NCBI RefSeq assembly: GCF_000381885.1
Contig: NZ_KB907213.1
Location: 286,520-345,393 of the forward strand
Reading direction: 5' to 3'
Length of the DNA stretch: 58,874 nucleotides
Source: Actinomadura atramentaria DSM 43919
GTDB lineage: Bacteria; Actinomycetota; Actinomycetes; Streptosporangiales; Streptosporangiaceae
Of the stretch, positions 16,711 through 24,778 are shown piece after piece. Position 1 is the first letter of the stretch, and the number at the start of each line of letters is the position of its first letter. A model generated the notes under the pieces. The model searched no databases. It had not been told where the DNA came from and saw only the letters and a program-made list of their open reading frames with translations. The translations under genes and the position numbers were made by a program.

Positions 16711-17535
16711 ATGGGTGACGAGCGGCTGGTGGAGATCGGGCGGGAGCTGCGGCGGTTGCGGACGGGCGCGGGGCTGTCCGGCGTGGGGCTGGCTGCTCGG
16801 GCCGGTGTTCCGCAGCCGACGGTGTCTCGGGTGGAGACCGGTCGGCGCATCTCCGATCCGGACGTCATCGGGCGGTTGTTCGCGGCGCTGGAGTTGGACG
16901 CGGGCGAGCGTGAGCGGTTGGCCGCGCTGGTGCGCGACGCCTACGCGCTGGGCGCGGGGCGTCGGGTGGACGCCGGGGTGTCGTTCCGGCCGGAGGCGGT
17001 CGGGGAGCTCGCTCGGCAGGCGCGGACGGTGCGGGCGCTGGCGACGGCGCTGATTCCCGCAGCTCTGCGGACGGCGGACTACTCCGCGGAACTCGGGGCG
17101 TCCGGCGGTGGATCGGTCGATGACTGGAACGAGGTGTTGGAGGACGGCGAGCGGCGGTTCTCGTTCGTCCTCGCCGAAGCGGCGTTGCGGACGTGGCCGG
17201 GCTCGGGCGCGTCGATGGCCGGGCAGTTCGCGCATCTCCTCGACGTCACCGAGCGTGACAATGTGCGTTTCGGGATATTGGTCGGATCGGCCCCTCTCGG
17301 ACGGACTCGCGTGCCTTTGCACGGGTTCACGGTTTTCGATGAGTCGGCGGTGTCGGTGGAGACGTTCACGCGCGACCTGACGATGTCCGAACCGGACGAG
17401 GTGCGCGCCTACCTCGACGTCTTCACCGGCCTTGAGGCCGCGGCCGTCGTGGGCGGCCGGGCGCGCGCGTTGGTGGAACAGGCTGCGGCGGATCTCCGCG
17501 CGACGCTTGAATCTATTCACAAACGTATTGAATAG
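16711..17535 (+). CDS. XRE-family regulator, DUF5753-like
   Basis: A 274-aa protein from the ATG at 16711 (MGDERLVEIGRELRRLR). An in-frame extension to 16636 is possible. The N-terminal HTH (LAARAGVPQPTVSRVETGR) is clear. The rest (QARTVRALATALIPAALRTA; then FGILVGSAPLGRTRVPLHGF) follows the DUF5753 pattern of sensing C-terminal domains. It is flanked by inverted operator copies, so it is the best candidate to bind them and autoregulate (inference). Confidence 0.85.
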   Translation: MGDERLVEIGRELRRLRTGAGLSGVGLAARAGVPQPTVSRVETGRRISDPDVIGRLFAALELDAGERERLAALVRDAYALGAGRRVDAGVSFRPEAVGELARQARTVRALATALIPAALRTADYSAELGASGGGSVDDWNEVLEDGERRFSFVLAEAALRTWPGSGASMAGQFAHLLDVTERDNVRFGILVGSAPLGRTRVPLHGFTVFDESAVSVETFTRDLTMSEPDEVRAYLDVFTGLEAAAVVGGRARALVEQAAADLRATLESIHKRIE

Positions 17536-17570
17536 ACCTTGGATCTGTCCTACGCTGCGTGTCGCCGGGG

Positions 17571-17588
17571 CGTATAGCCCCCTAGACG
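17571..17588 (-). promoter_or_regulatory. Operator (site 2), inverted copy of site 1
   Basis: CGTATAGCCCCCTAGACG lies between the XRE stop and the HATPase start. It is a perfect 18-bp inverted copy of 16567-16584. Confidence 0.6.
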
Positions 17589-17600
17589 CGCAGGGTGGTG

Positions 17601-18002
17601 ATGGATATGGCGCGCTTGTCGCGCTTGTTCCCCGGACGGGCTGACGCCGTCCACGTCGCGAGGTCCTTCGCCTGGGCCTTCGTCGTCGGCCGGGTCTCTC
17701 AGGACGTGGCCGACACGGTCGAACTGGTGGTCAGCGAACTCGCCACGAACGCGGTGGAGCACACCGCGAGCGGCCAGGTGGGCGGTTCGTTCGTCCTCGA
17801 ACTGGACGTCATCGACGGGGCCGTCCGCGTCGGCGTGGTGGACATGGGCTCGTCCGCCGAGCCGTCCAAAGGGAACCCCGACGACCTGGACGCGGTGTCG
17901 GGGCGCGGGCTGTTCATCGTGGACGCCGTCGCCAAGCAGTGGGCCGCCGAACCCGTCCGGTTCGGGCGGCGGGTCTGGGCCGATCTCGCGATGCACGGAT
18001 GA
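17601..18002 (+). CDS. ATP-binding protein, HATPase_c_2 (RsbW/anti-sigma-like)
   Basis: A 133-aa GHKL-fold protein: DTVELVVSELATNAVEH (N box), VGVVDMGS (G1-like) and GRGLFIVDAVAKQW (G2-like). This class covers anti-sigma/serine kinases of partner-switching systems. Possible starts lie at 17595, 17598, 17601 and 17607; the first ATG with the best spacing to CAGGG is 17601. It sits between an XRE regulator and a sigma-like HTH/PP2C-like pair, which points to a small phospho-switch on the element. Confidence 0.82.
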   Translation: MDMARLSRLFPGRADAVHVARSFAWAFVVGRVSQDVADTVELVVSELATNAVEHTASGQVGGSFVLELDVIDGAVRVGVVDMGSSAEPSKGNPDDLDAVSGRGLFIVDAVAKQWAAEPVRFGRRVWADLAMHG

Positions 18003-18080
18003 GCGGTCCGCCGATGCCGCGTCGGCGGCGACGGCTGCGCGCGGTGGGTTCCGCGACGGGGGCTGAGCTTCCTGCCAGAG

Positions 18081-18097
18081 TGTCTAGAGTCCTAGAC
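18081..18097 (+). promoter_or_regulatory. Operator (site 3), TGTCTAGAGTCCTAGAC
   Basis: A near-perfect palindrome carrying the TGTCTAG half-site in both orientations, 28 bp upstream of the HTH gene start. It has the same half-site as the other operators of the block. Confidence 0.6.
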
Positions 18098-18124
18098 TCG
18101 TGGTCACAGGCCGGAGGAGGTGTC

Positions 18125-18967
18125 ATGCCAGGCGAGTTGGAGCGCATCGCGCAGATCGACGACCCGTACGAACTGCTGCGGGCGGCGACCACGCGACTGG
18201 CGGAGGCTCAGCAGGAGGTCACCGAACTCGCGCGGCTGCGGCGTCGGCTCATTCAGGATCTGCACGCGCAAGGCATGTCGTACGCGCAGATCGCGCAGGC
18301 CGCGGGGCTGAGCCGCGGGCGCATCCACCAGATCCGCCACACCGGCCCCGCCCCCGAAGGCGCTTTCCTCGGGGCGGGTGAGGTGACGGTGGTGACTCCG
18401 CTCCGCCCCGATCCCGCCAGCGACCGGACGTACGTCGCGCTGGACGACCTCACGACCGGCAAGCGGCTGGAGGAACTGGCGCGCACCTTCGACCTGTCGG
18501 TGAGCTACGACCACGTCGCGCTTGACGGGTCGATCGACCTGAACCGGCCCGGTCTGCTGGTGATCTGCGGCCCGCGCATGTCCGACGCGATGCGGGACGC
18601 CTACGACAAGGACCCCGTCATCGAGTGGGAACGCGACGACGTCGGGTGGCTGCTGCGCGACAAGCGCACCGGGCAGGAGTTCCGATCCGGACAGGAGGAC
18701 GACCCGGCGCGGCCCTTCGACATCGGATACCTGGGTCGGCTGCCCCGTCCGGACGGCAACGGCAGCATCCTGGCCATCGCGGGCGCTCACCCGGAGGGCT
18801 CGCTCGGCGTCGTGCATCTGCTGACCACCGACATCGGAAGCCTGTGGGGCAAGGTCGGCGACGGGCGATTCTCCGTCGTCGTCGGAACCGAGTACGACCC
18901 CGGCACGCACGAACCGTTGCGCACCGAGTTGCTGACGCCGGTCTACCTGCACGACGAGGCGTCCTGA
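18125..18967 (+). CDS. Sigma-70 region-4-like HTH DNA-binding protein
   Basis: A 280-aa protein. The ATG at 18125 follows GGAGGAGG. Residues about 30-70 form a coiled or helical stretch leading into an HTH (LHAQGMSYAQIAQAAGLSRG, then RIHQIRH) like sigma region 4. The larger C-terminal domain (LDDLTTGKRLEELARTFDLS; CGPRMSDAMRDAYDKDP; TGQEFRSGQEDD) looks like a ligand- or nucleotide-sensing fold with no name I can give. The phosphatase-like gene follows after 5 bp, so they form an operon. Confidence 0.75.
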   Translation: MPGELERIAQIDDPYELLRAATTRLAEAQQEVTELARLRRRLIQDLHAQGMSYAQIAQAAGLSRGRIHQIRHTGPAPEGAFLGAGEVTVVTPLRPDPASDRTYVALDDLTTGKRLEELARTFDLSVSYDHVALDGSIDLNRPGLLVICGPRMSDAMRDAYDKDPVIEWERDDVGWLLRDKRTGQEFRSGQEDDPARPFDIGYLGRLPRPDGNGSILAIAGAHPEGSLGVVHLLTTDIGSLWGKVGDGRFSVVVGTEYDPGTHEPLRTELLTPVYLHDEAS

Positions 18968-18972
18968 CCGGC

Positions 18973-19794
18973 ATGTCCGCGCTGATCGCCAGCGAACCGG
19001 GAACACCCGGCCGCGACAACGAGGACTTCGCGGCGGTCTCGTCGGACGTCCTGGTCGTGGTGGACGGGGCGGGTGCTCCACGTGGAACGGCGACGGGGTG
19101 TCGGCACTCGGTCGCCTGGTACGCGCGCAACCTCGGCGGGCTGCTGCTGGCCGCCGCGACCGACGACCGGTCCGGCCTGGCCGAAGCGCTCGCGGTGGCC
19201 ATCGACCGCGTCAACGCGCTCCACGCCGACACCTGCGACCTGACGCGCCCCGGTTCGCCCTCGGCGACCGTCGCACTGGCGCGCATCGCCGGGGACCGAC
19301 TGGAACACCTGGTGCTGTCGGACGCCGTTCTCCTCCTCGACCGTGTCGGCGCCCCGCCCCGTGTCGTCACCGATGGCCGCCTGGCCGACGTCGTCGCCAA
19401 GCTGGACGAGCTGCCGCCGCTCGGCACCGACGCGCACACGGCCGGGCTGCGGTCCCGCGTCGAGCAACTGGCCGCCCACCGCAACCAGCCAGGCGGATTC
19501 TGGGTCGCCAGCACCCAACCCGGAGCCGCCGCCGAAGCCCTCACCGGCAGCACCCCGCTGGACGAGCTGAACGCGGTCGCGCTGCTCAGCGACGGCGCGA
19601 GCCGCCTCGCCGACCGCTTCGCCCTCCTGGACTGGCCCGGCCTCCTCGGCGTCCTCCGCGACGGAGGACCGGACGCGCTCATCCAGCGCACGCGCCGAGC
19701 CGAAGCCGACGACCCGGACGGTTCGCGTTGGCCGCGCGGCAAGGCGTCCGACGACGCCAGCGCCATCTACCGACGCTTCCGCGAACTTTTGTAG
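18973..19794 (+). CDS. PP2C-like protein phosphatase
   Basis: A 273-aa protein with PP2C motifs: PGRDNEDFAAV near residue 14, VVVDGAGAP, and LLSDGASRLAD in the C-terminal half, giving the metal-binding aspartates expected. The C-terminus (SRWPRGKASDDASAIYRRF) contains the final D-D-A motif of the family. With the upstream HATPase and sigma-like proteins it suggests dephosphorylation of a partner-switch component. No antagonist (STAS) protein is encoded nearby. Confidence 0.75.
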   Translation: MSALIASEPGTPGRDNEDFAAVSSDVLVVVDGAGAPRGTATGCRHSVAWYARNLGGLLLAAATDDRSGLAEALAVAIDRVNALHADTCDLTRPGSPSATVALARIAGDRLEHLVLSDAVLLLDRVGAPPRVVTDGRLADVVAKLDELPPLGTDAHTAGLRSRVEQLAAHRNQPGGFWVASTQPGAAAEALTGSTPLDELNAVALLSDGASRLADRFALLDWPGLLGVLRDGGPDALIQRTRRAEADDPDGSRWPRGKASDDASAIYRRFRELL

Positions 19795-19896
19795 ACCCCC
19801 CTAGACAATCGTCGGCGGTTTCGCGTACCTTGGTCTGCGTACCCCCCTAGACAGTTCATGGCTCGATCCAAAGACACGGTGTCTAGGGGCCTAGTC
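19791..19896. promoter_or_regulatory. Triple operator cluster before the transfer genes (sites 4-6)
   Basis: Three TGTCTAG-type sites occur in 106 bp: GTAGACCCCCCTAGACAATC (19791-19810), GTACCCCCCTAGACAG (19839-19854) and TGTCTAGGGGCCTAGTC (19880-19896). The last ends 14 bp before the ATG of the SCO3933-like gene, where binding would block transcription of the whole transfer/replication operon. Confidence 0.65.
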
Positions 19897-19910
19897 AAAG
19901 GAGAAGGCCC

Positions 19911-20255
19911 ATGCGCAACATCCCCGTGGACGTCACCGCGCTCACGTTCGTGTGCGTGTCCCCGCCGCGTCCCAAGCTCGTCAGCCAGGAGACCGGGGAG
20001 GTCAAGGTGGACCGGGACGGGAACACGGTGTTCACCGTGGGTCTGTCGGCCGCCGACGAGAACGGCCGGGTGGACCTGGTGAACGTCGCGCTCTCCCACG
20101 ACCCCGGCGTCACGGTCGGGCAGGTCGTCCGCCCGGTCGGCCTGGTCGGCGTCGCCTGGGAGAACCAGATCGGCGGACGGACGCGGTGGGGGATCGCCTA
20201 CCGCGCCGCGCAGATCCTTCCGGCCGCCCCGGCCGTCGGCAGCGACGCGGCCTGA
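19911..20255 (+). CDS. SCO3933-family regulatory protein
   Basis: A 114-aa protein of a family conserved beside TraB genes in actinomycete elements: MRNIPVDVTALTFVCVSPPR, then PKLVSQETGEVKVDRDGNTV, and a terminal RWGIAYRA. It is annotated as regulatory in databases (from memory); the biochemical role is unclear. The start is preceded by AAAGGAGAAGG. It is the first gene of the main AICE operon, directly behind three operator sites. Confidence 0.85.
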   Translation: MRNIPVDVTALTFVCVSPPRPKLVSQETGEVKVDRDGNTVFTVGLSAADENGRVDLVNVALSHDPGVTVGQVVRPVGLVGVAWENQIGGRTRWGIAYRAAQILPAAPAVGSDAA

Positions 20256-20269
20256 GCCGGGGACCGGTC

Positions 20270-21622
20270 ATGACGAACTCGCTTCTTTTGCTCGGAGCCC
20301 TGGCCGCCGCGGCGGTCGGGCTCTGGGCCTGGCGGTCCCGGTTCCCGGTGTCGTTCTGGTACGGCGTCGGGTTCCCGGTCCGCGCGGTGCTGGTCTGCCT
20401 GTCATGGCATCACGTCGCGTCCGGGACGAAGCTCACGCGGAAGCGGCGTCGGTGGCGCTACACGCTGGACGCCGTTCCGCTCGCCGACATCGCCACCCGT
20501 GAGGCGTCGGCGGTGTTCCGGCACAAGCGGGGACTGCGGCGCGTGGACGTCGAACACGCCCCGCGCCTCGGCCTGCCGCGTCCGACCCGGCTGGGGTGGC
20601 GGATCCGGGTGCGGCTGCACGACGGGCAGGTTCCCGCCGACTACGAGAAGGCCGCGGAGGGGATCGCGCACGCCTGGCGCGTCCACTCCGTCCGCGTGGT
20701 GGACGTCGCGCCGGGGCGGGTCACGTTGTGGGCGACGCTCCGCGACCCCCTCACCGACATCGCCGTCACCCCGGAGACGGGGGAGCTGCTGCGGGTGCGG
20801 CCGGGGAAGCTGGAGAACGGCGCGGACTGGATCATCGACTTCCGCACCGTTCCGCACTGGCTTAACGCCGGCGCGACGCAGTCGGGCAAGTCCAACCTGG
20901 CCAACGCCATCATCAAGGGATTGGCTCCGCAGCCGGTCGCGCTCGTCGGGTTCGACCTCAAGGGCGGTGTCGAGTTCACCCCCTACGCGCCGCGCCTGTC
21001 GGCGCTGGCCACGTCCCGCGCCGAATGCCGGACGCTGCTGGACGACCTGGTCCGCCTGGTCACCGACCGCATGGCGCTGTGCCGGACGCACGGGGCGCGC
21101 AACGTGTGGCGGCTGCCCGAACACCTGCGGCCCGTTCCGGTCGTGGTGCTGGTGGACGAGGTCGCCGAACTGTTCCTCATGGCCGACAAGAGCGAGAAGG
21201 ACGACGTCACGCGGACCGGGACGGCGCTGCTGCGCGTCGCCCAGCTCGGCCGGGCGTTCGCCGTCCACCTGATCGTGTGCGGGCAGCGCATCGGCTCCGA
21301 CCTCGGCCCCGGCGTCACCGCCCTGCGCTCGCAGCTCTCCGGCCGCGTCTGCCACCGCGTCAACGACCCTGAGACGGCGAACATGACCCTCGGCGACATG
21401 GACCCGGCCGCGCTGGACGCCGCTCGCGCCATCCCCGCCGAAACCCCCGGCGTCTGCGTCGTCGCCGGGCAGGACGGGGCCTGGCATCGCGCCCGATCCG
21501 TCTACGTCTCCGAAGAGGCCGCCGAGTCCGCCGCCCGCGACCACGCGCACCTCGCCCCCGCCTGGCATGACCTCACCGGGACGACGTTGACCGCCGATCC
21601 CGGCATCCCGGACGCAGCCTGA
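20270..21622 (+). CDS. FtsK/SpoIIIE-type DNA translocase (TraB/TraSA), conjugal transfer
   Basis: A 450-aa membrane-anchored ATPase that moves double-stranded DNA between mycelia in AICE conjugation. N-terminal hydrophobic segments (SLLLLGALAAAAVGLWAW and a second at FWYGVGFPVRAVLVCLSW) precede the motor. Walker A is GATQSGKSN (residues 201-209) and Walker B VVVLVDEVAEL. The ATG at 20270 is used; an upstream extension in this frame runs antisense-like through the preceding gene. A single gene of this type suffices for transfer in Streptomyces plasmids (established knowledge). Confidence 0.9.
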   Translation: MTNSLLLLGALAAAAVGLWAWRSRFPVSFWYGVGFPVRAVLVCLSWHHVASGTKLTRKRRRWRYTLDAVPLADIATREASAVFRHKRGLRRVDVEHAPRLGLPRPTRLGWRIRVRLHDGQVPADYEKAAEGIAHAWRVHSVRVVDVAPGRVTLWATLRDPLTDIAVTPETGELLRVRPGKLENGADWIIDFRTVPHWLNAGATQSGKSNLANAIIKGLAPQPVALVGFDLKGGVEFTPYAPRLSALATSRAECRTLLDDLVRLVTDRMALCRTHGARNVWRLPEHLRPVPVVVLVDEVAELFLMADKSEKDDVTRTGTALLRVAQLGRAFAVHLIVCGQRIGSDLGPGVTALRSQLSGRVCHRVNDPETANMTLGDMDPAALDAARAIPAETPGVCVVAGQDGAWHRARSVYVSEEAAESAARDHAHLAPAWHDLTGTTLTADPGIPDAA

Positions 21623-21717
21623 CCCGCTCTTCCCTTCCTGGCCCGGCGCGAGCCTCGATCGCGCCACGTCCCTACCCGACCCATGCCTGAAACCGGCTCA
21701 TACCGGAGGTGATCGTC

Positions 21718-22011
21718 ATGGCCGCTCGCGTTCTCGCCCTTCGTCCCCTGCTCGTCCCGGCGCGGCGTACTCGGACGTCCGCCGCGTCCCGCAGGACGTC
21801 CCGGACGTCCCCGGAAACGTCCCCGTCCGTCCCGTGGGTGCGGGTCGAGCGGGACGACGTCCGCGGGCTGCACGTCGCGCGGTGCGAACGGTGCGCGGAG
21901 TTCTTCGCGTCGTCCCGGCCCGACGAGGCCGAGGACTGGGCCGACGCGCACCGCTGTGACCCCGAACTCGCCGCGCTGCTCGCCGACCCGGCCGCCTGGC
22001 GGGCGGCATGA
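21718..22011 (+). CDS. Small AICE protein with CxxC motif
   Basis: A 97-aa protein. The N-terminus is rich in Arg, Ser and Thr; the C-terminal part (VRGLHVARCERCAEFFAS, then ADAHRCDPELAALL) has a CERC motif and a third cysteine near histidine, suggesting a zinc site. A perfect Shine-Dalgarno GGAGGTGA lies upstream of ATG 21718. The stop overlaps the next start (ATGA). Unknown function; typical small accessory of these elements. Confidence 0.7.
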   Translation: MAARVLALRPLLVPARRTRTSAASRRTSRTSPETSPSVPWVRVERDDVRGLHVARCERCAEFFASSRPDEAEDWADAHRCDPELAALLADPAAWRAA

Positions 22012-22778
22012 CCCGGCGGACGCTCGTCCTCGTGCTGGAGTCCGGGCCGGTCAGAGTGCTGGCCGGCATCGCGGCGGCGGGATCGTTCACCCACATCCGC
22101 GACACCGCCGCCGACCACGGCCAACGCGGCTGGATGGCGTGGGCCGTCGCCGTCTGCATCGACCTCACCTGCGTCATGGCCGCCACCGAGCGGCGCCGGG
22201 ACCAGGCCGTCCGACGTGCGCCGGGACGGGTGTCGTGGCCGACGCTCGTCCTGGTCGGCGGCGTCGTGCTGTCGCTGGCCGCCAACCTCGCGCAGGCCGA
22301 CCCGTCGCCGTGGGGATGGATCACCGCCGCGACCCCCGCCGGGGCGTTCCTCGTCGCGGTGTCCATGCTCGAACGCCGCGCGAACCGCCCGGCCGCGCCG
22401 TCGCCGTCCCGCGAAGAGACGGGCCGTCCCGCGCCGGAGCCGATGGACGCGCCGCCGTCCTTCGGCCGTCCCGGACGACCGGCCCTGTCCTCGTCCTCCG
22501 ACCGGACCGGCAACCGGTGCGATGACCCCGATCCGCCGCCGTCCTCGGCCCCGTCCGCAGCACCGGCCCCGCGCGCGGTCGGCGGCTCGGCGGACGCGCC
22601 GTTGCTGGAGTTCGCGCGCCGCGTCGCCGACGAACACCGCGCCGCCTACGGACGGCCGATCACCCGCGACGCGCTCCGCGCCCGTCTCGGCGTCTCCAAC
22701 CAGCTCACCTCCGACCTCCTGCGGCGGCTCCGCGCCGACGCGACCCCTGAGGGAGCAAGCGGCCATGCCGAAAGGTGA
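22008..22778 (+). CDS. DUF2637 membrane protein (Spd-like)
   Basis: A 256-aa protein with hydrophobic segments in the first ~130 residues (VLAGIAAAGSF; MAWAVAVCIDLTCVMAA; PTLVLVGGVVLSLAANLAQ; GWITAATPAGAFLVAVSML), matching DUF2637 proteins that accompany TraB and are implicated in intramycelial spread. A Pro/Ser-rich linker leads to a C-terminal winged-helix-like segment (RRVADEHRAAYGRPITRDAL, then RARLGVSNQLTSDLLRRLR). It overlaps the preceding and following genes. Confidence 0.82.
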   Translation: MTRRTLVLVLESGPVRVLAGIAAAGSFTHIRDTAADHGQRGWMAWAVAVCIDLTCVMAATERRRDQAVRRAPGRVSWPTLVLVGGVVLSLAANLAQADPSPWGWITAATPAGAFLVAVSMLERRANRPAAPSPSREETGRPAPEPMDAPPSFGRPGRPALSSSSDRTGNRCDDPDPPPSSAPSAAPAPRAVGGSADAPLLEFARRVADEHRAAYGRPITRDALRARLGVSNQLTSDLLRRLRADATPEGASGHAER

Positions 22779-22956
22779 CGAACCGATCCGCCGCCCGACA
22801 CATGCGACACCGAAACCCGATCACGCGAACGAAGCGGTCTGCGAGTCGTGCGGTACGGCGACGGCTCGGCGCTGGCGGTGCTGCGACTGCGGCGGGGGCG
22901 GCCTGACCTCGACCGGCGACACCTGCCCGCTCTGCGGCGGCGCCGGATTCCTCTGA
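22765..22956 (+). CDS. Small zinc-ribbon protein
   Basis: A 63-aa protein with CESCG, CCDCGGGG and CPLCGGAG clusters, a DnaJ-like double zinc knuckle. ATG at 22765 with GAGGGAG upstream; it overlaps the DUF2637 gene end by 14 bp. Probably an RNA-, DNA- or protein-binding accessory of the AICE. Confidence 0.7.
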   Translation: MPKGDEPIRRPTHATPKPDHANEAVCESCGTATARRWRCCDCGGGGLTSTGDTCPLCGGAGFL

Positions 22957-22988
22957 CCTGTCCGCTCGAACCGCTGGGAGACCCGCCG

Positions 22989-23144
22989 ATGCTTCTCCGC
23001 CGCGCCGCGTTCCTCGCCTTCTGGCTCGTCCTGGCCCTCTACGTCCTGCGCCAACCCGCACGAGCCGCCCACACCGTCACCGCGTTGTTCGGCGGCCTGG
23101 CCGCCCTCGCCGACGCGCTGGCCGCGTTCTTCGCCGCCCTCTGA
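22989..23144 (+). CDS. Small membrane protein of the AICE
   Basis: A 51-aa peptide with a first hydrophobic helix (AAFLAFWLVLALYVL) and a second amphipathic, Ala-rich stretch (ALFGGLAALADALAAFFAAL). It lies in the transfer operon between the zinc-ribbon and repSA genes. Similar short hydrophobic proteins occur next to Spd genes; the role is unknown. Confidence 0.65.
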   Translation: MLLRRAAFLAFWLVLALYVLRQPARAAHTVTALFGGLAALADALAAFFAAL

Positions 23145-23187
23145 CCCACGCCTCGCCGCATCGCACGAACAGGAGTAGTCCGCACCG

Positions 23188-24627
23188 ATGACCCCCGTCC
23201 CCGACGTCCCGGCCGCGCGGCTGTCCGATCCGGTCGCCGTCCGAGACATGGCCGACCGCCTCAACAGGCCCGACTTTGACCGCTGGGCCGCCCGAACCCG
23301 CGCCACCGGAGGATGCGCGCAACCCGTCCACCTTCGCGGGCACGTCGAGTACCGCGACAAGCTCACCGGCGTACTCCTGCGCCGCTTCAGCAGCGGAACC
23401 GAACCCGGCGGAACGCTGCGGGTGGCGTGCAAGACCCGCCGCGCGTCCCGCTGCCCGGCCTGCGCCGAGACCTACCGCGCCGACACCTACCAGCTCGTTC
23501 GCGCGGGCCTGTCCGGCGGCAAGGGAGTGCCCGACACCGTCGCCGAGCACCCGGCGGCGTTCGTCACCCTGACCGCGCCGTCGTTCGGCCCCGTCCACAC
23601 CCGACGCGAGAAGAACGGCAAGGCGCAGCCATGCCGCCCCCGCCGCGATGCCGGAACGTGTTCCCACGGGCGGCCGGTCTCCTGCACGGCCCGGCACACC
23701 GCCGACGACCCCCGGCTCGGACAGCCGATCTGCCCAGACTGCTTCGACTACCGCGCGGCCGTGCTGTGGAACGCGCACGCGCCCGAACTCTGGCGGCGCT
23801 TCACCCTCGCCGTCCGACGCCAGATCGCCAAAGCCGGCGGGCTGCGCGTGGGAGAACTGCGCGCCCACCTGACGTTGTCGTTCGCCAAGGTCGCCGAATA
23901 CCAGCGCCGCGGCCTGGTCCACTTCCACGCCGTCCTCCGCCTCGACGGACCCGGCGGACCCATCGCACCGCCCCCTGCCTGGGCGACCTACGACCTGCTC
24001 GCCGACGCCGTCCGCCACGCCGCGACCGCCGTCACCGCCCGCACCCCGCAAAGCAACGACGTCCCCGCCCACACCCTGACCTGGGGCGAACAACTCGACA
24101 TCCGCCCCATCACCGCGACCGGCACGCTCACCGACCGCGCCGTAGCGGGCTACATCGCCAAATACGCCACCAAAGCCGCCGAGTCCACCGGAACCGTGGA
24201 CCGCCGTATCCGCGCCACCGACGACGTGAACACCCTCCCCGTCACCGACCACGCCCGACGCCTCATCACCGCCTGCCTCGACCTGGCCGCCGTCGAAGAA
24301 CTCGCGGGCCTGCGACTCGACCAGTGGGCGCACATGCTCGGCTTCCGCGGCCACTTCTCCACCAAGTCCCGCCGCTACTCCACCACCCTCGGACGCCTGC
24401 GCGCCGACCGCTGCGCCCACAACGAACGCGAACACCACGCCACCACCGGACGCCTGCCCTTCGACGACGACGGCGTTCTGATCACCACCCACTGGAACTA
24501 CGTCGGCCAAGGACTCACCCCCGGCGAAGCCCTCCTCACCGCCGCCCTCACCGGCCGACCACTCCCGCCGCTCGACTCGCGCCACGCAAGGAGCCCTGTT
24601 GGACGACCTGGTCCTGACCGTCGATGA
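23188..24627 (+). CDS. repSA: RepSA-type rolling-circle replication initiator
   Basis: A 479-aa replication initiator of pSAM2-like AICEs. A CPAC-type cysteine cluster lies near residue 90 (ASRCPACAETYRADTYQ). An HUH motif sits at H245-F246-H247 (GLVHFHAVLRL), and a downstream conserved segment YIAKYATKAAE carries the candidate catalytic tyrosine. Further Cys/His groups (CSHGRPVSC, CPDCFDY) suggest zinc binding. It nicks an origin and starts rolling-circle copying of the excised circle. Its 3' end overlaps the excisionase start by 29 bp, so the two are linked. Confidence 0.88.
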   Translation: MTPVPDVPAARLSDPVAVRDMADRLNRPDFDRWAARTRATGGCAQPVHLRGHVEYRDKLTGVLLRRFSSGTEPGGTLRVACKTRRASRCPACAETYRADTYQLVRAGLSGGKGVPDTVAEHPAAFVTLTAPSFGPVHTRREKNGKAQPCRPRRDAGTCSHGRPVSCTARHTADDPRLGQPICPDCFDYRAAVLWNAHAPELWRRFTLAVRRQIAKAGGLRVGELRAHLTLSFAKVAEYQRRGLVHFHAVLRLDGPGGPIAPPPAWATYDLLADAVRHAATAVTARTPQSNDVPAHTLTWGEQLDIRPITATGTLTDRAVAGYIAKYATKAAESTGTVDRRIRATDDVNTLPVTDHARRLITACLDLAAVEELAGLRLDQWAHMLGFRGHFSTKSRRYSTTLGRLRADRCAHNEREHHATTGRLPFDDDGVLITTHWNYVGQGLTPGEALLTAALTGRPLPPLDSRHARSPVGRPGPDRR

Positions 24628-24778
24628 AGCCGCCGAACGGCTCCGAGTGAGCCGCTGGACGCTCTACAACCTCATCCGCTCGAACCGGCTCCGCACGGTC
24701 AAGATCGGCCGCCGCCGGCTGGTGCCCGTCGACGCCCTGTCCGAATGCCTCGACCACCTCTCGGAGGAAGCCGCCTGA
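24599..24778 (+). CDS. xis: Excisionase-type HTH protein
   Basis: A 59-aa MerR/excisionase-family HTH (TVDEAAERLRVSRWTLYNLI, then RSNRLRTVKIGRRRLVP). A TTG start at 24599 follows AAGGAG; no ATG is available. It overlaps repSA upstream, and its TGA shares one base with the integrase ATG (TGATG). This layout couples replication, excision and integration, as in pSAM2. Confidence 0.85.
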   Translation: MDDLVLTVDEAAERLRVSRWTLYNLIRSNRLRTVKIGRRRLVPVDALSECLDHLSEEAA

